Source: Planctomycetota bacterium (GTDB lineage: Bacteria > Planctomycetota > UBA1135 > GCA-002686595). From it: a DNA stretch of 64,000 bases. Under the pieces are notes generated by a model. It searched no databases, was not told the DNA's origin, and saw only the letters and a program-made list of their open reading frames with translations. The stretch is taken from positions 32,536 through 96,535 of the forward strand of contig JAKVCD010000026.1 in NCBI GenBank assembly GCA_022446815.1. The letters run 5' to 3'. Below are positions 25,232 through 33,539 of the stretch, in pieces. The position numbers and the translations under genes were made by a program. How positions within the stretch are numbered: position 1 is the first letter of the stretch; the number at the start of each line of letters is the position of its first letter.

Positions 25232-26605
25232 ATGCGTTCACTCGTCCCGCCTATCTTCTCACTTGCTCTGCTCGCACAGCTCTTAGTCCCAGCTGGGGAC
25301 TTGGTGGCCTTCACTACGATCGGTGGCTCGCTGTCACAGGGGCAGCGCGATTTCAGGGTCTACAACAACTTTGCGGACCCGGGCGCGAACGAGAACGACG
25401 TCGAGCATCCGAACTTCCCCGGCGCGCTCGGGGCCGAGATGTCTATCTGGAAGGCTTGCGTTGAGTGGTCCTCACGCATCTTCGCTGATGGCACAGGCGA
25501 CCCCGCCAACGGGAGCGCCTTGGGTTCAGGCGGCGCAGACTTCGACCCCTACTGGGCGGGCAACGCCGACGACATCGGCGGGACAAATGACAACATCATG
25601 TCGGCGGTAGGCTCATGCGGATCGGGTGTTCTCGCCTACTGTGAGACTCCGATCTCAAACGGCTGGCGCATCCGCTTCTGTGAGGGACAGACTTGGGATG
25701 ACGGCCCGGGCTACGCCATCTTCGGCTATTGCCTCCAAGGCGTCGCATGTCATGAGTACGGCCACGCGCTAGGTCTAGGTCACTCGACCTCTGCCGTCGC
25801 GACCATGTACCCGACGGTCTCGGGCTCAGGGATCGGGCAGCGCTCGATCGCTCAAGATGACATCGACGGAGTTCAGTTCATCTATGGCACGGCCGACTCG
25901 AACAAGTGTGAGATCACCGGCGTTGAGGTCGTGGGAGACACCATCACGATCACTGGTAACAACTTCTCCGGGAACGACAACGACATCTGGTTCACCCGCG
26001 CGGCGGTGACCAGCGCTGGCAGTAACCCACGCCTGAGGGTCCAGAACATTCCCTCGAGCAACGGCGCGATCACAGTCACGATCCCCTCCGAGGCAGGCCC
26101 TGGAGTGGTGATGGTCAAGCGCTCGGGCAGCGGCGGTGATGACCTCTCGAACCCCTGGCCGACGGACTTAGTCGAGGAGGGTCTGTGCGACCCTGACTAC
26201 TTCTGCGTTTCGACGCCGAACAGCACGGGGAACGGAGCGTTCATCGCGCACAACGGGACACTCAGCGCCTCGGCTGCAGACCTGAGCTTCGATTGCTACG
26301 GGCTCCCTGTGAATCAGTATGGCGTCTTCTACTACGGTGCGGCACAGACCAACACGCCCTTCGGTAATGGAGTGCGGTGTGTCGGCGCTGGCGGGGTAGG
26401 AACCTTTCGCCTCCCGCTCCAGCAGAGCGACTCCTTCGGCAGCGTCTCTTACGCGGTGGACTTCAGCGCGCCACCTGTCTCTAGCGGGGCAGGGGCGCTC
26501 ACCGCGGGCAGCACCTGGTACTTCCAGTACTGGTACCGTGACCCGCAGGCTGGGGGCTCGAACTTCAACCTGAGCGACGCCTTAGGCGGGACCTTCTGCC
26601 CCTGA
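25232..26605 (+). CDS. Secreted matrixin-like metalloprotease with TIG-like domain and C-terminal FNLSDA module
   Basis: A 457-residue exported zinc protease. Signal peptide about 1-24. The catalytic domain (about 25-225) has the metzincin motif HEYGHALGLGH (three His ligands plus catalytic Glu) and a downstream Met-turn region ATMYPTVSG, as in matrixins. Residues about 228-315 look like an IPT/TIG immunoglobulin-like domain (ITGVEVVGDTITITGNNFSG). The C-terminal module (about 325-457) has FGNGVRCVG, FQYWYRDP and NFNLSDA, ending FCP, and is the closest of the set to that of the 22667 product, 75 bp upstream. The two are tandem genes that probably share export and attachment. No propeptide cysteine switch was recognised. 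Confidence 0.82.
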   Translation: MRSLVPPIFSLALLAQLLVPAGDLVAFTTIGGSLSQGQRDFRVYNNFADPGANENDVEHPNFPGALGAEMSIWKACVEWSSRIFADGTGDPANGSALGSGGADFDPYWAGNADDIGGTNDNIMSAVGSCGSGVLAYCETPISNGWRIRFCEGQTWDDGPGYAIFGYCLQGVACHEYGHALGLGHSTSAVATMYPTVSGSGIGQRSIAQDDIDGVQFIYGTADSNKCEITGVEVVGDTITITGNNFSGNDNDIWFTRAAVTSAGSNPRLRVQNIPSSNGAITVTIPSEAGPGVVMVKRSGSGGDDLSNPWPTDLVEEGLCDPDYFCVSTPNSTGNGAFIAHNGTLSASAADLSFDCYGLPVNQYGVFYYGAAQTNTPFGNGVRCVGAGGVGTFRLPLQQSDSFGSVSYAVDFSAPPVSSGAGALTAGSTWYFQYWYRDPQAGGSNFNLSDALGGTFCP

Positions 26606-26616
26606 GCAGCGCTGGT

Positions 26617-27882
26617 TCAGGCCTTGACGGGCCGCCTTGAGAGCTTCGCCGCGAGGGAGCGCCAGATGAGACTGCCCAAGACGACGGCGACGCAGTCGAC
26701 CCAGAGGGTCTCTTCGATCGAGCTGTTCCAGTCGTAGAGCGCGCCGGTCGCGAGCGCGCCCACGGTGAAGGAGATCGTGAGCAGGAGGAACTCAACAGAG
26801 AAAGAGCGCCCGCGGAAGGAGTCGTCGATCTTGCGCTGCCACCCCGTCGTCGACCCGACCCAGAGCGCGCTGCCGCCGCTGTGGGCGATGACGATCATCA
26901 AGAGGGCGAGCGGTAGCGACTCCAGGGGGGCGAAGAGCGCGTAGCCACCCGCGCCCACGAGGAAGCCCGTGAAGATCTGTCTCATGAGGCCCTCGTCCGT
27001 CTGGCCGAAGACTCGCCGTGTGATGACCGGGCCGACGCCTGTGCCCACGCCGCGCGCCATGTAGAGCAGGCTGGTCGCGAGCCCAGCCGCAGCAGCCTCC
27101 TCTCCGAAGAGCGGAGCGAAGCGCACCTTCCCCACGACGGAGAGCATCACGATGTAGCCGCCGCACGCTCCCCAACAGCACTTGGCTAGGGAGAAGTGCA
27201 GCGCGCCGCGCTCGCTCAGGTGTCCGACCGCGCGGCGGAGGTCGCGCACGAGGATGACGTCCTTCCAAGTCATTGGCTCCAGAGGCGCTTGGATCGCGGG
27301 CAGTCGGAGCCATATGACGAGGACCGCTGAGACGAGGTAGGTCACCGCGTCCAAGATGAACACGCCGGTGAGTCCGACGATCGTCAGCATGAAACCGCCC
27401 AGCGCCGCTCCGAGTGCGAGCATCAGGCTCCAGGTCGCCGCCGAGAGGGTGTATGCGTCGTGGAATGACTCGGGCGGGATGGTGTTAGGGACCGAAGCGG
27501 AGCGCGCCGCGTCGAAGAAGATGCCGACGCTCATCTGAGCGAAGAGCAGGCCATAGAGCAGCGGGAGCTCATGGGCCTCATCGACGAGGAGGAAGCCCAA
27601 GACGATCCCAGCGCGGAGGAGGTCAGTCGTGATCATCACGCCGCGGCGAGAGAGCCGGTCGGCGATCGGGCCTGCGACGGGGCTGAAGAGGGCGGTGGGG
27701 AGGAGCCGCAGGGTGAACTCGACAGCGAAGAGGGCGCCGAGACCTTGGCCAATGGAGGGACCTCCAAGGTCGCCGATCAGGGCGAGGACCGCCATCCGGT
27801 TGAACCAGTCCCCTGCGCTGGACACCACCTGCGCGAGCCAGAGCTTTCTGAACTCGGGGTTGTCTTTGAGGACGGCGAACAC
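26617..27882 (-). CDS. MFS transporter
   Basis: A 421-residue major facilitator from the GTG at 27882 (VFAVLKDNPEFRKLWLAQVVSSAGDWF), a common start for the MFS group related to enterobactin exporter EntS (MFS_3). About twelve hydrophobic segments; the loop DRLSRRGVMITTDLLRAG matches the MFS motif A region between helices 2 and 3. Substrate unknown; the relatives are mostly drug or siderophore exporters. It converges with the metalloprotease gene (11 bp between stops). The sulfatase gene lies 61 bp upstream on the same strand. Confidence 0.85.
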   Translation of the reverse strand: MFAVLKDNPEFRKLWLAQVVSSAGDWFNRMAVLALIGDLGGPSIGQGLGALFAVEFTLRLLPTALFSPVAGPIADRLSRRGVMITTDLLRAGIVLGFLLVDEAHELPLLYGLLFAQMSVGIFFDAARSASVPNTIPPESFHDAYTLSAATWSLMLALGAALGGFMLTIVGLTGVFILDAVTYLVSAVLVIWLRLPAIQAPLEPMTWKDVILVRDLRRAVGHLSERGALHFSLAKCCWGACGGYIVMLSVVGKVRFAPLFGEEAAAAGLATSLLYMARGVGTGVGPVITRRVFGQTDEGLMRQIFTGFLVGAGGYALFAPLESLPLALLMIVIAHSGGSALWVGSTTGWQRKIDDSFRGRSFSVEFLLLTISFTVGALATGALYDWNSSIEETLWVDCVAVVLGSLIWRSLAAKLSRRPVKA

Positions 27883-27943
27883 AGCGCAGATTGTAGGCCT
27901 AGGGAGACGACCTCCCGAGCGACATGGCGTTGAAAGGGCCCGC

Positions 27944-29461
27944 CTAGTCCAGGTAGCCGAGGGCTCGGAGCTTGGCCTCGACGTCGGAAGAGATCTCAGC
28001 CTCCTCACCAGAGCGGATGCGTACGGCGACATCTGTCGCAGCCGCCTCGAAGCGCGGGCGCCACTCTCGCATGGCGCGCTCTATGGCCTGCGCGTGGTCA
28101 CTCGCTGTCACCTCAGCGTCTCTCACGAGATCTCGCTCTTCTCGAGGGTCTGAGCGCAGGTCGAAGAGCTCGTCGGGCTGGTCATTGGTGTAGTGGATGC
28201 GCTTGTGGGTTGCGGAGCGAACCGAGAGGACCGCTCTGTCGAGGTGCGGCGCGCGCTCGTGCAGGCCCTGCTTCACCGCCGTGACACCGAAGGGCTTGAG
28301 CAGCTCGGAGTAGGCGAACTGTCGCGACTCGTTGAGGTGGTCGATGGTCTCGCAGCGCTCCGGGCGATCGACGCCGAGCAGGCCGCAGAGGGTCGGCAAG
28401 AGGTCAGCGTTCTGGATCAGCTCGCTCTGAGGTCCAGTGATCCCGACGGACTTAGGCCACTTGACGATCCAGGGGATGCGCAGGAGCTCGTCGTAGCAAA
28501 CGAACTGGTGCCCGAGCACTCCGTGACGCCCTACGCAGTCCCCGTGGTCAGAGGTGATGACGACCATGGTCTCATCCCAGCGCGGGGTCTTTGCGAGGTC
28601 GTCCAGGAGGCTCCCCAATAGCTCGTCCATGTAGGCGATGCACCCGTCATAGAGGCCGTGAAGGACCGCGAAGTCCTCTTCGCTCATGTCCACGAGTCCG
28701 ACCGCGTGGGGGTTGGGGCGCTGATTGATCGCCGCGAAGTTTTTGCTCCGAAGCTCGGGAGGTACGAAGCGTTTGCGGTAGCGGTGGGGCGGACGGTACT
28801 CCCCGTGCGTCTCCATCAAGTGCGCGTAGACGAAGCGCGGTCGCTCGTCATCTTCCTTGAAGATCTCACGCACACGATCGAAGCAGCTCGCCGCGCCGTC
28901 ATCATGCAGGCCCGTCATCCAGAAGGAGAGCCGCGATCTCAGGCTGGCGCGCTGGTGCAGCTGGGCTTCGGCCTCGAGGTCGAGGTCATGGTCGATACGA
29001 CCCATATCCGCCGGGCCGTCATCCGCGCTCTCTTCGGCTGCGGGCGTGCTCGGACGCAGGGCAGCGAGGGCGCGGCGCCAGGCTGGCGGCGGCGGCTCAA
29101 AGTTCTCCTCGAAGCCTCGCTCCATCCCACTGAATTCGGAGACGTAGGGGACGTCACCCATGACCTTCGCGGTGCGGTAGCCCTCACGCGCCAAGAGCTC
29201 GGGGAGACTCACATAGGACTCGTCTAGACGATCCCCGTCGATCACCAAGCGATGGGTGGAGGGGTAGGTGCCCGTAAAGAGGCCCGCCGTGCTCGGTAGC
29301 GTCCAGGTCGCCGTGGAGATGCACTGATCGTAGAGCGCTAGGCCGCTCGCGAGCCGCTCTAGATTAGGCGTCGTCGGACGGTCGTAGCCGTAGACCGAGA
29401 AGTTCTCGGCGCGCGCCGCGTCGAGCACGATGAAGAGGATGTCGGGTCGTTGATGAGGCAT
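27944..29461 (-). CDS. Sulfatase / alkaline-phosphatase superfamily hydrolase with Thr at the nucleophile position
   Basis: A 505-residue protein from ATG 29461 (a TTG at 29470 is also in frame). The metal site is recognisable: PDILFIVLDAARAENFSVYGY, VVITSDHGDCVG and GHQFVCYDELLRIPWIVKWP. The formylglycine motif CxPxR of true sulfatases is replaced by TATWTLPSTAGLFTG, so the nucleophile position holds Thr and the Arg is absent. A Thr nucleophile is known in phosphatase or phosphonate-type members of the superfamily, so phosphate or phosphoglycan esters are as likely as sulfate esters. No signal peptide is evident, unlike the related 54022 gene. Confidence 0.8.
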   Translation of the reverse strand: MPHQRPDILFIVLDAARAENFSVYGYDRPTTPNLERLASGLALYDQCISTATWTLPSTAGLFTGTYPSTHRLVIDGDRLDESYVSLPELLAREGYRTAKVMGDVPYVSEFSGMERGFEENFEPPPPAWRRALAALRPSTPAAEESADDGPADMGRIDHDLDLEAEAQLHQRASLRSRLSFWMTGLHDDGAASCFDRVREIFKEDDERPRFVYAHLMETHGEYRPPHRYRKRFVPPELRSKNFAAINQRPNPHAVGLVDMSEEDFAVLHGLYDGCIAYMDELLGSLLDDLAKTPRWDETMVVITSDHGDCVGRHGVLGHQFVCYDELLRIPWIVKWPKSVGITGPQSELIQNADLLPTLCGLLGVDRPERCETIDHLNESRQFAYSELLKPFGVTAVKQGLHERAPHLDRAVLSVRSATHKRIHYTNDQPDELFDLRSDPREERDLVRDAEVTASDHAQAIERAMREWRPRFEAAATDVAVRIRSGEEAEISSDVEAKLRALGYLD

Positions 29462-29552
29462 GGAGAGCAAGCCAGCACACGCCAGTATCCCGAGCGAGCC
29501 CTCCTATAAGCAAGCACGGCACGGCATGGATCGCTGCGCCTACAATCTCACC

Positions 29553-30194
29553 ATGGATCTCCAAGTCAGCCTGGAAGGACACCCGCTCCTCGACGCAGCC
29601 TGCTTCTCTGTGAGCCTCGACGCGCCTCTCTCTGAGCGGCCGAGCCCTGAGTGGCTCCTAGGGCTGCTCTCACTTGATGCAGAGGCGCCCCTAGAGCGCA
29701 GCGAGGAGGTGCGCGCCGCGACTCGAGATCTCCTTAGGCACGGCGGCTACAAGCCCACGGGGAGGGGCAAGCCTGCGAGTGAATACCTTGTCCGCGCTGT
29801 GGGTGAGGGGAAGCTCGGGTCTATCAACCTCCTCGTCGACGCATGCAATGTCGCGAGCCTGCACTCTGGCGTCCCTATAAGCATCGTCGACACAGATCTC
29901 GCTACGCCGCCCTTGCGGATAGGCATCGCCCCCGAGGGGACTCGCTATGTCTTCAACGCCAGCGGGCAAGAGATCGACGCTTCAGGCCTCCTCTGTCTCT
30001 CGGACGTAGAGGGCCCATGCGCGAACGCGGTGAAGGATGCCCAGCGTACGAAGACACACCCGGGGACGACCCGCGCCCTCGTGGTCGTGTGGGGGTCGGT
30101 GGCTCACGAGGGACGGGCAGCCGAGACAGCCGCTTGGTACAGAGCGCTCCTTGAGCGCGCAGGCGTTCAGACCGCTGACGTCGCTATGGCGTGA
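29553..30194 (+). CDS. B3/B4 (tRNA-editing-like) domain protein
   Basis: A 213-residue cytoplasmic protein from ATG 29553. The segment INLLVDACNVASLHSGVPISIVD followed by GEEIDA-like SGQEIDASGLLCLSD matches the B3/B4 domain of phenylalanyl-tRNA synthetase beta subunits. It also occurs alone in bacteria, where it is thought to edit or bind mischarged aminoacyl substrates. There is no catalytic core of a synthetase. The C-terminus overlaps the convergent FG-GAP gene by 11 bp. A TATAAG box sits about 45 bp upstream (29505-29510). Function by family only. Confidence 0.78.
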   Translation: MDLQVSLEGHPLLDAACFSVSLDAPLSERPSPEWLLGLLSLDAEAPLERSEEVRAATRDLLRHGGYKPTGRGKPASEYLVRAVGEGKLGSINLLVDACNVASLHSGVPISIVDTDLATPPLRIGIAPEGTRYVFNASGQEIDASGLLCLSDVEGPCANAVKDAQRTKTHPGTTRALVVVWGSVAHEGRAAETAAWYRALLERAGVQTADVAMA

Positions 30195-31914
30195 AGACGA
30201 GCGAGTAGCCGTTCGAGAGGTTGAAGCCGCCGCCACAGGCGGTGACGGGGTTGTTTCGATACCAGACCTGGAAGTGACGCGTGGTGCCGGAGGTCCAAGG
30301 TGTGCTCGGGAAAGGTGAGGCCCAAAGAGCCTCTCCGGCGAGACCACTGAACTGCACTCCGAGGCGGAAGACTGCTCCTCCAGCACAACGCAGCCCGTCG
30401 CCGAAGGTGAAGCCCTGCCCGGACTGGATCTTGTTGACGCCGGTATAGAGCAGCGCGGGTTGTCCGGTGGGGATCCCTATTGCTTCGAAGGTGAGGCTGT
30501 CTGCTAGGACACTCGAAGAGCCTCTCGCTCGGAGATGCGCGCTGCTCCCATCACTGTTGGAGCAGCCGTGATCCACCTGCCCAGTGTTTCCGCAGGGGCA
30601 GGCTGCTGCGGTGCCATCGCCAGCGCAGAAGACCTCTCCCAGTTGGATCGAGTCTGAGTAGACCGTCAGAGAGCCGTGGTCATTGCTCCCGCCGAGGTCT
30701 CGGAAGGGCGCGCTCGCGACCCACTGCGGAGCGCCGGATGCGCCCGCACCGGAGAGTGAAGCCACCGCGTACCCGAAGGAGGCGTTCTGCTCGGCTTCCT
30801 GCTGTCGAACACCTAAGAGCGCGCCGCTCTGGCCTGAGAAGAGGAACACGGCTCCTCCAATCAGGCACTCAGGAGCTCCGACCAAGAGGTCGCAGAAGCC
30901 GTCAGCGTCTACGTCCCCGAGCGCCGTGAGGCTCGCACCAAGTGAGACTTCAGGGCCGCCGTCGATCCCGAGGAAGAGGCCCCCAGTAGCGCCTGAGCGC
31001 AGCTCAACCCGCCCACAGTTGAGCCCTATCTGGCATGAGACAGAGCCCGGCGCTCCCACAGCGAAGTCGGCGCGGCCGTCTCCGTCGCGGTCTCCGATAC
31101 CGCAGAGGGCTGTCCCATAGCGCTCGTTTGCGTTGACCCCAAACCAAGCCCCGAGGAAGGCGCCGTCTGCTCCAGAGTAGAGGCGAGCGGAGCCAGCGGC
31201 TGCGAGGCCATTGACGCTCTCGTCAGGGCTCCCGACGAGGAGGTCGGGGACGCCGTCTTGGTTCGCGTCTCCTATTGAGCACAAGCTGAAGCCGAACTTG
31301 TCACCAGGGTTCGCGCCGCTGAGCACGCGGAGGATCCCTCCGCTCCCAGTGGAGTATGCGTACACGGCGCCAGAGTCGGGGCCGCTGGGGTCTTCGTTGG
31401 GCGCGCCCACCCAGAGGTCATCTCGCCCGTCGCCGTCGAGATCGCCAGCGTTCGCTAAGGAGAAGCCGAAGACTCCGTAAGGGGTCGCGCCCTCCCATGA
31501 GTGGATGACGCTCCCGTCGCTGCCCGAGATCACGACCGCTCCGCCGGATTGAGTGCCCCCGACAGATCTCGTTGGAGTGCCGTAGGCAAAGTCCATGACT
31601 CCGTCCGCATCGACGTCTCCGAGGGCGGCCACTGAACGACCCGCGCGGTCTCCAGTGAGCTCTCCGTTCACGCTGAGGAGTGTCACGCCCGTCTTAGCGG
31701 AGCGGACCATCACCCTCCCAGTGTCCGGGACAGCGTCGTCATAGTTTGGGACGCCGACGATCAGGTCGACGACCCCGTCCGAGTCCCAATCGCCTGTGAC
31801 CGCGAGCGAGTAGCCGAGGCTCTCGCCAGCGCTCTCACCATAGACCGTCCACGATTGCTCTTGGGCGAGGCCCGGGCTAGCGAGGAGGAGGAGGAGGAGG
31901 AGGAGGCATCTCAT
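30184..31914 (-). CDS. Secreted FG-GAP/VCBS beta-propeller protein with C-terminal FNLSNGY module
   Basis: A 576-residue exported protein. The signal peptide contains eight consecutive Leu codons from a CTC/CTCCTC microsatellite. At least six FG-GAP blades with calcium-binding loops follow (e.g. DWDSDGVVDLIVG, DVDADGVMDFAYG, DLDGDGRDDLWVG, DANQDGVPDLLVG, DRDGDGRADFAVG, DVDADGFCDLLVG), an integrin-alpha-like propeller (about 25-425). The C-terminal 145 residues form the module FCAGDGT, CPCGN, FGDGLRCAGG, FQVWYRN, GFNLSNGY, close to that of the 18992 product. Probably a surface-bound Ca-dependent adhesin-like protein (inference). Confidence 0.82.
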   Translation of the reverse strand: MRCLLLLLLLLASPGLAQEQSWTVYGESAGESLGYSLAVTGDWDSDGVVDLIVGVPNYDDAVPDTGRVMVRSAKTGVTLLSVNGELTGDRAGRSVAALGDVDADGVMDFAYGTPTRSVGGTQSGGAVVISGSDGSVIHSWEGATPYGVFGFSLANAGDLDGDGRDDLWVGAPNEDPSGPDSGAVYAYSTGSGGILRVLSGANPGDKFGFSLCSIGDANQDGVPDLLVGSPDESVNGLAAAGSARLYSGADGAFLGAWFGVNANERYGTALCGIGDRDGDGRADFAVGAPGSVSCQIGLNCGRVELRSGATGGLFLGIDGGPEVSLGASLTALGDVDADGFCDLLVGAPECLIGGAVFLFSGQSGALLGVRQQEAEQNASFGYAVASLSGAGASGAPQWVASAPFRDLGGSNDHGSLTVYSDSIQLGEVFCAGDGTAAACPCGNTGQVDHGCSNSDGSSAHLRARGSSSVLADSLTFEAIGIPTGQPALLYTGVNKIQSGQGFTFGDGLRCAGGAVFRLGVQFSGLAGEALWASPFPSTPWTSGTTRHFQVWYRNNPVTACGGGFNLSNGYSLVFTP

Positions 31915-32013
31915 GAGGTCAGTCCAAGGTGTCGAGACTTATGAGTCTATCGCGTCTGAGCGATCTTGGATCGGAGCGTGGGGTGGGAGGCTTGAATTCG
32001 TAGGATCCTGGCT

Positions 32014-32658
32014 GTGCGAATCGCCCTCTTCTGGATCACCATCGCAGCGCTCCTCTTTGTAGTGGAGGTTGTCAGCGGTTCGGCCCCCATCAGCGGGGCG
32101 CCCGTCCTCGCCCTCGCTCTCGCGAGTTACACACGCGCGAAGCTCCAGAAGAACCCCCTCCGTCGTCACCTCTTCGGCGGGCTTCCTGGCCTGCAGCTCA
32201 TGTTGCCAGGCCTGCTCTATGCAGCTGCAGCTATGGCGCTCCTCTTGGAGCAGACAGGGCGAGAGAGCTCCAGCTTTGCCTTCCTGGGAGGGGCCGGAGC
32301 CGCGACCATCGGTGTCCTGTGCATGGCCGTCATGCTCTCCGCACCGCCGCGCGACGGGGATCGAGTCCGCTACGTCTGCGCGCGCTGTGGCCTCGGCTCA
32401 GATCGCACCTCAGGCCGTGAGCCTTGCCCTCACTGCGGTCTCTTCACGCGCATTGAGTGGGGAGTCGAGCTGCCAGAGTCTTGTGAGGAAGGGGGACCGC
32501 TCACCCGCGTCTGGTGCCCAAACTGTGGAACTGAGCGGGCCGCGCCGCGTGGCACGAGCGCTTGTGGGGTTTGCGGTGAGCGCCTCCACATCGAGTTCAA
32601 CGATCACGCCACAGGCGCCTCAGCTGCTGGTGACGGGCGGGGCCTAGAGGCTCGCTGA
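32014..32658 (+). CDS. Membrane protein with two C-terminal zinc ribbons
   Basis: A 214-residue protein starting at a GTG (32014). The first 115 residues hold three or four hydrophobic helices (IALFWITIAALLFVVEVV and others). The cytoplasmic C-terminal part carries four CxxC pairs: CARCG and CPHCG form one ribbon, CPNCG and CGVCG another. Zinc-ribbon membrane proteins of this sort are common in Planctomycetota with no known function. It is divergent from the FG-GAP gene at 31914; a nested palindrome occupies the 99-bp gap. Confidence 0.75.
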   Translation: MRIALFWITIAALLFVVEVVSGSAPISGAPVLALALASYTRAKLQKNPLRRHLFGGLPGLQLMLPGLLYAAAAMALLLEQTGRESSSFAFLGGAGAATIGVLCMAVMLSAPPRDGDRVRYVCARCGLGSDRTSGREPCPHCGLFTRIEWGVELPESCEEGGPLTRVWCPNCGTERAAPRGTSACGVCGERLHIEFNDHATGASAAGDGRGLEAR

Positions 32659-33075
32659 GAGCAGCGCTGCGGCGGCCTCGGTGAGCTCGGCGTCGACGGT
32701 GGAGTTCACCGCCGTCAGACCTGCCTCGTACTCCGCGAGCTGCTCTGAGGTGTAGGCGTTCCGATCGAAGCCGTTCGCGTGACGGAAGGCCTTCATGAAG
32801 TGGTTCCGATCGCGGTCGAGCGCGTCGGAGCGCTCTACCCAGGCGCGGGTGGTCGCCCGTATCTCGTCGAGCGTGGCCTGCTGCATCTCGCCAGGCCAGA
32901 GCTCGTCATAGATCCCACGCGCCTTCTCGCTCAGGTCGAGATTGGCGACTGGACCCTCACCTAGGCCGCAGTTGCTCTTGCCCTCAAAGACAGAGCTCAG
33001 GCCTTGGCTGTTGCGTGAGCGATAGACCGCCTCCAACAAGAAGGCGCGCGCGAGCTCGATGCGGTCTGCGCTCAT
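32644..33075 (-). CDS. Hypothetical protein, clustered with bacilliredoxin
   Basis: A 143-residue, mostly helical, acidic protein that I do not recognise. It contains one cysteine (SNCGLGEGPVANLDL, about residue 36) and no membrane segment or signal. It overlaps the zinc-ribbon gene end by 15 bp on the opposite strand. It is 14 bp downstream of the bacilliredoxin gene on the same strand, so the two are probably co-transcribed. Apart from clustering, nothing points to its function. Confidence 0.65.
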   Translation of the reverse strand: MSADRIELARAFLLEAVYRSRNSQGLSSVFEGKSNCGLGEGPVANLDLSEKARGIYDELWPGEMQQATLDEIRATTRAWVERSDALDRDRNHFMKAFRHANGFDRNAYTSEQLAEYEAGLTAVNSTVDAELTEAAAALLSASL

Positions 33076-33089
33076 GGGCGCGGAGAGGC

Positions 33090-33500
33090 TTAGCAGTGCG
33101 CGTCGTACGCGTCGGTCAGGTTCTTGGCGACCATCGCCGGGTCTCTCCCCTCGATGTCCTGACGCTGGATCATGTGGACCAGCGCGCCGTCCTTCATGAG
33201 GGCGATCTGCGGGGAGCTCGGCCGGTAAGGGGTGAAGTGTTCACGCGCCTTGGCGGTGGCCTCTGCCTCCATGCCGGCGAAGACGGTGACGAAGCGGTCG
33301 GGCTTCTTCTCGTTCATCATCGAGAGGCGCAAGCCGGGGCGAGCACCGGCGGCGGCGCAGCCGCAGACCGAGTTGACGAAGACGAGGGTGGTGCCGGACT
33401 CGGCGATAGCCGTGTCGACGTCACCGGGGGTCATGAGCTCTTGGACGCCGAGGGCGGTGAGCTCATCGCGGAAAGGTTGGACGAGTTGCGGGTCGTACAT
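33090..33500 (-). CDS. BrxA/BrxB-type bacilliredoxin
   Basis: A 136-residue thioredoxin-fold protein of the YphP/YqiW (bacilliredoxin) family. The active-site motif CGC is present in VNSVCGCAAAGARPG, together with the family start MYDPQLVQPFRDELT and the end MVAKNLTDAYDAHC. Bacilliredoxins remove bacillithiol from S-bacillithiolated proteins in Firmicutes; homologues elsewhere probably act as disulfide or thiol reductants. It lies 39 bp downstream of the ClC gene and 14 bp upstream of the unknown gene, probably one minus-strand operon. Confidence 0.9.
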   Translation of the reverse strand: MYDPQLVQPFRDELTALGVQELMTPGDVDTAIAESGTTLVFVNSVCGCAAAGARPGLRLSMMNEKKPDRFVTVFAGMEAEATAKAREHFTPYRPSSPQIALMKDGALVHMIQRQDIEGRDPAMVAKNLTDAYDAHC

Positions 33501-33539
33501 GATCGTTCAGGGGTTTGGGCCTTCGATTTGGCAGAGAGT

